NCBI GenBank assembly: GCA_030616195.1
Contig: JAUWXW010000017.1
Location: forward strand, 1 to 12,728
Source: Chloroflexota bacterium
GTDB taxonomy: Bacteria > Chloroflexota > Dehalococcoidia > RBG-13-53-26
DNA: 12,728 bases
Reading direction: 5' to 3'
In this document: piece by piece, positions 5,135 to 11,284 of the stretch
Numbering within the stretch: position 1 is the stretch's first letter
How the letters are laid out: every line of letters starts with the position of its first letter
Translations under genes and position numbers: made by a program
The notes under the pieces: generated by a model
Told to the model about the DNA's origin: nothing
Databases searched by the model: none
The model's input: the letters and a program-made list of their open reading frames with translations, nothing else

Positions 5135-6147
5135 CCGCGGAGGAGAAAAGCAGCCATCTCCCTCAGTTCCTGTTCAAATGATGGGGGAGTCCCCGCCATC
5201 GCCAGGGCCTCAACGGCCTTCAGATGATATTGGTCCCTCATCTGTTCCGCATAGCTTCGGGCATCCGTTCTGTCAAGGATGCGGAGCACTTGGGCTATGT
5301 CTTTGGCCGGCATCTTTGCTTTGCCATAAATCTGGACCAGCCTTTCCCGTTCTTCTTTTTCCGCCTTTTGTAGGGCATATATGATGGGGAGTATCTTCTT
5401 CTTATTCGTGATATCGGTATAAGGAGACTTCTTGCCACTTTCTGCTTTCCCCCATATCCCCTCCAAGTCGTTTTGTACCTGAAAAGCCATGCCCAAATTG
5501 GCGCCGAAGGAGCCAAGAGCCGAGATTTGTGCCTGGTTGTCTGTTCCCAGGAGAGCACCAAAATAAAGGGAAGTCTCAAAAAGACAAGCTGTCTTCTTGT
5601 CAATCATATCCAGATAGTGGTCGACGCCTATATCGAGATGACTCTCATACTCGATGTCTGAGTACTGTCCCTCACAAAGTCGAAGGCAAGCCTGGTTTAG
5701 CTGCCTTGAAAGTGACACCGTTCTCTGGCTGGCAATGCCTTTCTCCTCGAGCCTGAGCAGGGCTAGCTGTGCCAGCGCATACATGGCATCGCCGGCATTT
5801 ATCCCCTGCGCCTCTCCCCATAACTTCCATACCGTGGGACGATTCCTTCGCTCCCAGCTCTCGTCCTGTATATCATCGTGGATAAGGGAGAAGTCATGTA
5901 TCAGCTCGATGGCGGCGGCTGCTGGAAGGGCTGAATGCCAGTCGCCTCCCACTGCCTCGCAAGCCAGGAGGCAGAGGGTAGGACGTGATAGCTTTCCTGA
6001 GCTTGGCTGATTTTGCCCTTTTTCATCTACCCAACCCAGGTGGTAGCGCATCATGTCATATAATGGTGACGGGCTTTCACCTACTGCCGCTCTGAGCTCA
6101 GCCTCTAGTTCATTCTGATAGCGATAGAAAGAACCCGGTAGGGACAT
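5128..6147 (-). CDS. Polyprenyl diphosphate synthase (probably geranylgeranyl type)
   Basis: This is a trans-isoprenyl diphosphate synthase (339 residues, all-alpha) that condenses isopentenyl diphosphate with an allylic diphosphate. The first aspartate-rich motif is DDIQD (91-95) within ELIHDFSLIHDDIQDESWERRNRP. Phe86, five residues before it, is the kind of bulky chain-length residue seen in GGPP synthases. GKLSRP (51-56) corresponds to the usual GKR(I/L)RP, with Ser for Arg. The second motif reads NDLEG (226-230) in AFQVQNDLEGIWG, so Asn replaces the usual first Asp. The ATG has AGGAGA six bases upstream. It lies 44 bp downstream of dxs, which feeds the pathway making its substrates. Product length (C15 versus C20) cannot be fixed from sequence alone. 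Confidence 0.88.
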   Translation of the reverse strand: MSLPGSFYRYQNELEAELRAAVGESPSPLYDMMRYHLGWVDEKGQNQPSSGKLSRPTLCLLACEAVGGDWHSALPAAAAIELIHDFSLIHDDIQDESWERRNRPTVWKLWGEAQGINAGDAMYALAQLALLRLEEKGIASQRTVSLSRQLNQACLRLCEGQYSDIEYESHLDIGVDHYLDMIDKKTACLFETSLYFGALLGTDNQAQISALGSFGANLGMAFQVQNDLEGIWGKAESGKKSPYTDITNKKKILPIIYALQKAEKEERERLVQIYGKAKMPAKDIAQVLRILDRTDARSYAEQMRDQYHLKAVEALAMAGTPPSFEQELREMAAFLLRGG

Positions 6148-6191
6148 CTGCTTCTCCTGTAGCCAAGAGCCTGAAGTTACGGGTACCTTCC

Positions 6192-8084
6192 CTACGACGG
6201 AGGGGAACTTGTCACCAGGGTTTCCCCGGCCAGGGATTTGGAAAGCTCGGGGAAAGAAGTCAGGACTTGACGGGCTATCCCCGGAGCATCAAGGTCATAC
6301 ATGGAGCGAAGCTGCGATTGGGTGCCGTGCTCTATAAACAGGTCGGGGAGGCCAAGGCATTTCACCTGGACGTCCTGGACTTTGGAGCTTTGCAACAACT
6401 GGAGCACCGCGCTGCCGAATCCACCGTCAAGGGTGTTCTCCTCAACGGTAAGTATCCGCTTGATCTTTGTAGTCGTATCCAGGATGAGCTCTGTGTCCAA
6501 GGGCTTAACGAAGCGAGCATTAACCACCCTGCACTCCACTCCGGCTTTTTCCAGCTCCTCGGCTGCCTCTAGCGCCGGATATACCAGGTTGCCGAGAGCC
6601 AGGATTGCCATATCCTTCCCATCCCGGAGTATCTCTCCTTTGCCGATAGGAAGCTCATGCAGTGCTTTATCCAGTGCTGTTCCCGGGCCGGGGCCTCTCG
6701 GATAGCGAATCGCCATGGCGTGATTCGCTCTGACCCCAGTGTAGACTAGGTGCTGCATCTCATTCTCGTCCTTGGGAGCAGAGATTATCAGGTTGGGGAC
6801 GCAGCCAAGATAGGAAAGGTCAAAGTTACCCTGGTGGGTCTTGCCATCATCACCCACAATACCGCTGCGGTCGATGACGAAGACAACATGCAGTTGCTGA
6901 AGGCAGACATCGTGAATTATCTGGTCGAGGGCACGCTGCAAAAAGGTAGAATAGATGGCCACAATGGGGATAAAACCCTGAGTAGCCAAGCCAGCGGCAA
7001 AAGTGACGGCGTGCTGTTCACAGATGCCCACATCGAAGACGCGACCGGGGAGTTCCTTGGCCACACCGGCTAAGCCGGTGCCCTCAAGCATGGCAGCGGT
7101 GATGACCACTATCCTTGGATCTTGTTGAGCGATGCGCAGCACAGTTTGCCCCAGGATTTCACTGTAGGTGGGCTTAGTGTCCTGGCTATTATTGGCCGAT
7201 ATGCCATGGAAGCTGATGGCATCTCTCTCCGCCGGGACATATCCCTTGCCCTTGGTAGTGATAGTGTGAAGGAAGACAGGCCCTTTCTTGTAGCCCCGTG
7301 CCTGGCGCAAAGCTACCTCAAGGTCGGCAATATTGTGCCCATCAACAGGCCCCAGGTAGGCCAACCCCAGCTCTTCCCACATTATCCGGGGCAAAAGAAA
7401 GCCCTTGAATCCCCTTTTGATCCGCCTGCCCATCTGTCTGCCTAAGGGCAGCTTGGTAATAACCTCCTCCATACCCCTTTCTGGCCAGCGTAAACGAGCA
7501 TCAAGACGAAGCCTGTTGAGCATCTTAGCCAGGGCGCCAACGCTGGGGGAGATTGCCATGCCGTTATCATTAAGGACCACAATGAGCCTGGTGCCCAATT
7601 GACCTGCCTGGTTTAAGCCCTCCAGCGCCATTCCTCCGGTTAAGGCGCCATCCCCAATAACTGCCACTACATGGTGATTCTCTCCTGCCAGGTCGCGGGC
7701 GGTAGCCATACCCAGGGCGGCTGAGATTGAGGTGCTGGCGTGCCCGGCTCCGAAGGCATCGTGGGGGCTCTCCTCTCGGTCAGTGAACCCTGATAGGCCG
7801 CCGTACTGGCGGAGGGTGGGAAGGCGCTCCTTGCGCCCGGTCAGCATCTTGTGAGCGTAGCTTTGATGCCCTACATCCCAGATAATCTTATCTGTTGGAC
7901 TGTCGAAGACCCGGTGCAAGGCGATGGTGAGCTCCACTGTCCCCAAATTGGAAGCCAGGTGCCCGCCTGTGGCTTCTACAAGGGTCACCAGTTCCTCTCT
8001 TATCTCGGCAGCCAGCGTTTTTAGCTGATGACGAGACAGGCGCTTCAGATCGGCCGGCTCATTAATCCCGTCCAAAATCCCCAC
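6192..8084 (-). CDS. dxs: 1-deoxy-D-xylulose-5-phosphate synthase
   Basis: Dxs condenses pyruvate and glyceraldehyde 3-phosphate to DXP with thiamine diphosphate, the entry step of the MEP isoprenoid pathway. The 630-residue length is normal. Visible features are GHLASNLGTVELTIALH (41-57, with catalytic His42) and the thiamine-binding GDGALTGG...N region (144 onward, with NDN at 172-174). The DVGICEQHAVTFAAG segment holds the general acid Glu356, and DRSGIVGDDGKTHQG (405-419) belongs to the transketolase pyrimidine domain. A C-terminal transketolase domain ends the protein. The GTG start has AGAGG six bases upstream and lies 11 bp past the rpiB stop, so the two are almost certainly co-transcribed. 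The stop is TAG. Confidence 0.97.
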   Translation of the reverse strand: MGILDGINEPADLKRLSRHQLKTLAAEIREELVTLVEATGGHLASNLGTVELTIALHRVFDSPTDKIIWDVGHQSYAHKMLTGRKERLPTLRQYGGLSGFTDREESPHDAFGAGHASTSISAALGMATARDLAGENHHVVAVIGDGALTGGMALEGLNQAGQLGTRLIVVLNDNGMAISPSVGALAKMLNRLRLDARLRWPERGMEEVITKLPLGRQMGRRIKRGFKGFLLPRIMWEELGLAYLGPVDGHNIADLEVALRQARGYKKGPVFLHTITTKGKGYVPAERDAISFHGISANNSQDTKPTYSEILGQTVLRIAQQDPRIVVITAAMLEGTGLAGVAKELPGRVFDVGICEQHAVTFAAGLATQGFIPIVAIYSTFLQRALDQIIHDVCLQQLHVVFVIDRSGIVGDDGKTHQGNFDLSYLGCVPNLIISAPKDENEMQHLVYTGVRANHAMAIRYPRGPGPGTALDKALHELPIGKGEILRDGKDMAILALGNLVYPALEAAEELEKAGVECRVVNARFVKPLDTELILDTTTKIKRILTVEENTLDGGFGSAVLQLLQSSKVQDVQVKCLGLPDLFIEHGTQSQLRSMYDLDAPGIARQVLTSFPELSKSLAGETLVTSSPPS

Positions 8085-8095
8085 TGGGAACCTCT

Positions 8096-8542
8096 TTATC
8101 CTCTATTCTCCAGAGCCCTTATTTTCTCCACACGCTCAGCGTGCCTTCCTCCTTCAAACCCGGTGTCGAGGAAGGTTTTCACGATCTCCCTGGCTAAATC
8201 CTGTCCCACTATGTCTTGGCCCAGACACAGGACGTTGGCGTCAGTATGTTGTCGGGCGCGACGCGCTGAAAAAGGCTCATGGCATGGCGCGGCCCTTATC
8301 CCTTTTACCTTGTTAGCTGCCATAGTCATGCCGATGCCACTACCGCAGACCAGGATACCGCAGTCGAACTCTCCACTAGCCACTGCCTCGGCTACCTTTT
8401 GGGCAAAGTCAGGATAATCCACCCGGGTGGCGTCATGATAGCAACCGAAATCTTTATAGGTATGCCCCATCTCGGTGATCAGGTTGATAACCAGTTGTTT
8501 AAGGTGTAATCCTCTGTGGTCACAGCCGAGGGCGATTTGCAT
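8096..8542 (-). CDS. rpiB: Ribose-5-phosphate isomerase B
   Basis: RpiB interconverts ribose 5-phosphate and ribulose 5-phosphate in the cytoplasm. The 148-residue protein has the RpiB/LacAB fold signatures. These are GCDHRG (6-11), the catalytic cysteine Cys66 in LVCGSGIGM (64-72) and His99 in RQHTDANVLCLG. Usual RpiB has Thr where Ser68 stands, a conservative change. The ATG is preceded by AAGGA at ideal spacing. It heads the cluster rpiB-dxs-prenyl synthase-hisA-hisI and has its own promoter at 8564-8593. Ribose 5-phosphate is the precursor of PRPP, which histidine synthesis uses. Confidence 0.95.
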   Translation of the reverse strand: MQIALGCDHRGLHLKQLVINLITEMGHTYKDFGCYHDATRVDYPDFAQKVAEAVASGEFDCGILVCGSGIGMTMAANKVKGIRAAPCHEPFSARRARQHTDANVLCLGQDIVGQDLAREIVKTFLDTGFEGGRHAERVEKIRALENRG

Positions 8543-8557
8543 TGCTATTCCTTATAG

Positions 8558-8593
8558 TATACTAGTATATCGCTCCCGGTGGCTCAAATTCAA
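8558..8593 (-). promoter_or_regulatory. rpiB operon promoter with a palindrome on the -10
   Basis: On the minus strand, TTGAAT (8588-8593) is followed by an 18-base spacer and TATACT (8564-8569, five of six). The -10 lies inside the perfect 12-bp palindrome TATACTAGTATA (8558-8569), whose other half offers a second TATACT 8 bases further on. The leader would be only about 15-20 nt. The palindrome might be an operator or just the duplicated -10. Confidence 0.6.
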
Positions 8594-8596
8594 TCC

Positions 8597-8626
8597 TTGA
8601 CAAGGAATACTTGGTGAAGATAAACT
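8597..8626 (+). promoter_or_regulatory. Plus-strand promoter upstream of tRNA-Asp
   Basis: A perfect TTGACA (8597-8602), an 18-base spacer and TAAACT (8621-8626, four of six) predict a start near 8633. The -35 is only 3 bp from the -35 of the divergent rpiB promoter, so the two could interfere with one another. Confidence 0.55.
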
Positions 8627-8632
8627 TTCACC

Positions 8633-8711
8633 AGTCAGGAGCGTTGCGAACTGAATATTCTCCATGAACGTTGGTTCAGAGGAGAGGCTCACTACCCAAG
8701 GGTGAGCTTTT
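8633..8711 (+). ncRNA. Candidate small RNA or processed leader of tRNA-Asp
   Basis: A promoter at 8597-8626 and a hairpin followed by TTTT at 8687-8711 enclose about 79 bases without an obvious coding frame. The interval contains CTGAA (8651-8655) and TTCAG (8675-8679), which can pair. It may be a free small RNA, or the tRNA-Asp leader in which the hairpin attenuates transcription. I match it to no known RNA family. Confidence 0.3.
8687..8711 (+). terminator. Intrinsic-terminator-like hairpin upstream of tRNA-Asp
   Basis: GCTCAC (8687-8692) pairs with GTGAGC (8702-8707) and is followed at once by TTTT (8708-8711). An alternative fold adds a CCC/GGG pairing in the loop. The U-run is short. 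It points toward tRNA-Asp, which begins 26 bases later. Confidence 0.45.
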
Positions 8712-8737
8712 CAAACCTTCTGGCTAATGACTTACGT

Positions 8738-8811
8738 GGCCCCGTGGTGTAGCGGCCTAACATGCCACCCTGTCACGGTGGAGATCGGGGGTTCGAATCC
8801 CCCCGGGGTCG
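8738..8811 (+). tRNA. tRNA-Asp (anticodon GTC)
   Basis: This 74-nt cloverleaf has acceptor GGCCCCG pairing with CGGGGTC (one G-U), anticodon arm CCACC-CTGTCAC-GGTGG with anticodon GTC, and T-loop TTCGAAT. The discriminator is G, the aspartate identity base. The 3' CCA is not encoded. It stands alone, divergent from rpiB and converging on the membrane glycosyltransferase-like gene 103 bp away. Confidence 0.95.
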
Positions 8812-8914
8812 TTTCCACTAGTTTTCTACGTGACAAGTTCGCCGTTCCTGCCTCCTTTGGGTTGTTTCCTGCAGTGGCGGGCAGCCTCGTCGGCGACATC
8901 AGTGATACCTCTCC

Positions 8915-10417
8915 TCAGAAATCGTGGATTTCAGTCGTCCTTTGGCGCCTGGCCAGGGTAGCCCCCAGGCTAACGGCCTGCGCGTATGGGCGTGAATTGA
9001 GGGTAGTACGCCGGACAGAGCTCCCGTACTCCAGGGCTATGACTGAACCAAACACCAGAAGGGAGGCGAAGTAAAAATAGAATGAGAAGCTGCGCCAGGC
9101 GAAGAAGAGGGGAAGCACTGCCAGGAGCAATCCCACCTGGGGATATCTATAGCCGGCGCGATAATACCAGATGGCAGCCACAATGAGGACGGCGACTTCC
9201 ATTAGGGTGAACACCAATGCGTTTGGAGGCAGAATACCGGCAACAGAGAAGGCGACAATCCCCGCCCCCTTAGGAAACAGAGGGTCCATAACGGGCCCCA
9301 GCACACCCTCCAGCCAGTGTTGAGGAGCGTCAATAATGAAAGGCAGGTTGATTGCCGAGAAGACAACCAGGATTCCTCCCAGGGAGTGAAGCGCTGGTCT
9401 CCAGCCCGTTTCACGAAGCACCAGAATGAGGTAGAACAAAACGTAGAACCATGCTATCTGCTTGGTGCTGGCAGCAAGGCCCATGAAAAGGGCGGCGAGC
9501 CACAGCCGTGACCGCAACATCCAACCCACAAGCACAAACAGCACATAGAGGGTATCGTTTGTCCCGGTAGCAACGAGGTTCCACAGCACGAGACTAACCA
9601 GGAAAGTAGCCACTACCAGGGGCCGGAGTCGCGACGGAGCCCGCCAGAAGATGATAGCCCCCGCAGCTATAGCACAAAGCAGATAGAAGACTCTGAGGTC
9701 TTCCAGGCCCAGCGCTGTGAAGGGGGTGTGGAAAAGGAAGGAGCCAGCGGGGTAGCTTATGCTGGACACAAACTCCACAGGCTCAGCATCACCCGAGGCC
9801 TTGGCCTCACTTAGGGCCTCATCGAGTTGAGCCTCTGTGGGGTAGGGGAAGACTTCAGCAAAGTTACCCTGCTTCAGAGGGGTGACGGTCCCAACAGGAA
9901 GGTCCAGCTCCTCCAGGGCGGCAACGATGTCAGCCTCGGTATAAGGGTTTTGTCCGTTGAGCAACGTTTCGCTGGCCTGATGACCGAGGGCGGTAGCATC
10001 ATTATAACGGAACGTGTCAGTGGCCTCGGTGAGATTACTGGCCAGTTCTTTTTCACTCACCACACCGTTGCTTACCAGGCGGAGAGTGACTATCTCCCCA
10101 ATGCCCACGAAAGCCAGAAGGACTATAATCGCCACTGCGGCCAGGTGCAATCTCCTGCGATAGCGACGCAGCGCACGATCAACCGGCGGCATTGCCGTAA
10201 GAAAGATGAGAGAGAACCACACCAGCCAGAGAACCATGGTCAAAGAAATAATGGATAGGCTCCCGTGACGCCCGTAAACCCAGTATAAAGACTCTGCTAG
10301 CATCTGGAGGGGGAGGGCAAAGATAAGCAGCGACAGCCGTGGCGGCAAGCTAGAGGTCTTGCCTGAGATGCTACCGAGGGAAAACCTTCGAGTAACCCCA
10401 GCTATCACGTTTTTCAT
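8915..10417 (-). CDS. Polytopic membrane protein, GT-C/DUF2029-like putative glycosyltransferase
   Basis: This 500-residue membrane protein has about ten hydrophobic segments. Three are N-terminal (about 28-47, 55-75, 92-112). A long loop of about 115 residues follows (113-228), then a run of helices from about 242 to 460. The loop holds FRYNDATALGHQASETLLNGQNPYT (136-160, shown in part by its NGQNPY end), which resembles the start of polyprenol-phosphate-sugar GT-C proteins of the DUF2029 type. LVATGTNDTLYVLF (281-294) and GLAASTKQIAWFYVLFY (313-329) are like the conserved helices of that group. Such enzymes transfer a sugar from a lipid carrier outside the membrane; donor and acceptor are unknown here. 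The ATG has no clear Shine-Dalgarno, and it lies 21 bp downstream of the gene at 10439-10834, probably in one operon. Confidence 0.65.
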   Translation of the reverse strand: MKNVIAGVTRRFSLGSISGKTSSLPPRLSLLIFALPLQMLAESLYWVYGRHGSLSIISLTMVLWLVWFSLIFLTAMPPVDRALRRYRRRLHLAAVAIIVLLAFVGIGEIVTLRLVSNGVVSEKELASNLTEATDTFRYNDATALGHQASETLLNGQNPYTEADIVAALEELDLPVGTVTPLKQGNFAEVFPYPTEAQLDEALSEAKASGDAEPVEFVSSISYPAGSFLFHTPFTALGLEDLRVFYLLCAIAAGAIIFWRAPSRLRPLVVATFLVSLVLWNLVATGTNDTLYVLFVLVGWMLRSRLWLAALFMGLAASTKQIAWFYVLFYLILVLRETGWRPALHSLGGILVVFSAINLPFIIDAPQHWLEGVLGPVMDPLFPKGAGIVAFSVAGILPPNALVFTLMEVAVLIVAAIWYYRAGYRYPQVGLLLAVLPLFFAWRSFSFYFYFASLLVFGSVIALEYGSSVRRTTLNSRPYAQAVSLGATLARRQRTTEIHDF

Positions 10418-10438
10418 GCTATACGTTTTCGGAATACC

Positions 10439-10834
10439 CTAGCAATCGTGATACCCTGAGCGGACTAGGGTCATTCCTGTCCCCTGGATAAACGCCTCAT
10501 CGTATTCCGAAGAGAGACGTGGCCCAGACCCCAGGGGGCATGTTGCTGTCGAAGCACGGCTAAGCGTAAACCCCACGGGAGAGGTTGCCTTGGCCAGGCT
10601 CAGGCCAATTCCGGAGGTGATAATGACTGTGTGGGACGGGGGTAGTTGACAGAGAATCAGGGCTGCCTTGAGCGGGGTCATGGCTGCACCTAGGCCAATC
10701 CACTCCTTGGGCACCGTCGGAATCGACTGCCGTGCCAATCGGGCCACGAACGCACGAATGGGCTCCATGAGCTTGGCCCTTTTCGGCTCGTCAGCCACTT
10801 GCACTCCCCCCAGCTTTGAGTAAAGCATACGCAC
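10439..10834 (-). CDS. Unrecognised 131-residue protein
   Basis: I do not recognise a family. The frame looks coding. It has varied amino-acid use with balanced charged and hydrophobic residues, and it contains a plausible helix (KLMEPIRAFVARLARQSIP, 21-39). A hydrophobic core stretch (AALILCQLPPSHTVIITSGIGLSLA) spans about 57-81. Cys93 and Cys131 are present, with LGSGPRLSSEYDEAF near the C-terminus. No signal peptide or clear membrane helix is seen. A good promoter (10875-10903) starts a transcript about 34 bases before the ATG. The Shine-Dalgarno is weak (TAGG), and GTG or a second ATG two codons away are alternative starts. It is 21 bp upstream of the membrane glycosyltransferase-like gene. 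It could also be the surviving part of a longer broken gene, since the frame is closed by TAG just upstream. Confidence 0.45.
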   Translation of the reverse strand: MRMLYSKLGGVQVADEPKRAKLMEPIRAFVARLARQSIPTVPKEWIGLGAAMTPLKAALILCQLPPSHTVIITSGIGLSLAKATSPVGFTLSRASTATCPLGSGPRLSSEYDEAFIQGTGMTLVRSGYHDC

Positions 10835-10874
10835 TGCCTAGCCCAACCCGTTCGGATAGGTACAAACTGTCCTC

Positions 10875-10903
10875 ATCTTATGGCTAGATTGGCGAATTGT
10901 CAA
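10875..10903 (-). promoter_or_regulatory. Promoter for the 10834-8915 gene pair
   Basis: A perfect -35 TTGACA on the minus strand (10898-10903), a 17-base spacer and TAAGAT (10875-10880, four of six) predict a start near 10868. Confidence 0.55.
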
Positions 10904-11144
10904 TGCCTCGAATTGCCTCATTATTCGACCTTGTTGCCTGGATTGAAGTCCTCGTTTGTCACATTGTGAGCGTGGCCGCGATTTACCTGAAGTTCCATCC
11001 GCTCGCCCCAGGCGAGGCGACATGGCGTGTCGCGAGCCACAGTTGGTCCCCTTTCCTGCGTCGCCGCACTCCCGGCCATCACGCAAAAAACATAGGAAAA
11101 CCAGTCCGTTCTCTAATCGCTGTCCGTGCTAATAAACACAACTC

Positions 11145-11173
11145 TTGCCGTATAGGGTAGCAGAAGATAGAAT
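11145..11173 (+). promoter_or_regulatory. Candidate nadE promoter
   Basis: TTGCCG (11145-11150), a 17-base spacer and TAGAAT (11168-11173, five of six) predict a start near 11180. That would leave a leader of about 105 nt before the nadE start. Confidence 0.45.
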
Positions 11174-11197
11174 TGGGGATGTGGCGGGAATAACAAT

Positions 11198-11243
11198 ACT
11201 CGGTCCAGGTGACCGGGCATTAGCATGAGAGATGACTCCGAGT
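11198..11243 (+). promoter_or_regulatory. Foldable nadE leader
   Basis: ACTCGG (11198-11203) can pair with CCGAGT (11238-11243), enclosing about 34 bases. Competing with it, CGGTC (11201-11205) pairs with GACCG (11211-11215). The two folds are mutually exclusive because they share 11201-11203. The ribosome-binding site GGAGGTG lies 30 bases downstream. No known riboswitch consensus is recognised. Confidence 0.25.
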
Positions 11244-11284
11244 GTCGGGGTCGAATGCAGCTTGCCACGTCTGGAGGTGTTAGC

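Larger units (their letters stand above)
10904..11284. other. Intergenic region and nadE leader, no convincing gene
   Basis: These 381 bases separate two divergent transcription units. Two hairpins are visible near the middle: CTCGCC/GGCGAG around 11001-11016 and GCGACA/TGTCGC around 11017-11034, giving a GC-rich core unlike the AT-richer flanks. A plus-strand frame from 10897 encodes one hydrophobic stretch but has no ribosome-binding site. A promoter for nadE (11145-11173) and a leader fold (11198-11243) occupy the right part. Confidence 0.5.

Noticed and set aside
6267..7600. Long plus-strand open frames opposite dxs
   Set aside because: They are antisense shadows of a clearly functional gene, without start signals or family motifs.
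10897..11160. Plus-strand frame with one hydrophobic stretch, as a small membrane protein
   Set aside because: No ribosome-binding site, no promoter, an arginine/histidine-rich low-quality tail, and it overlaps the -35 of the opposite promoter.
11174..11284. Known riboswitch in the nadE leader
   Set aside because: I could not match a consensus of the NAD+-I, NAD+-II or other common riboswitch classes.
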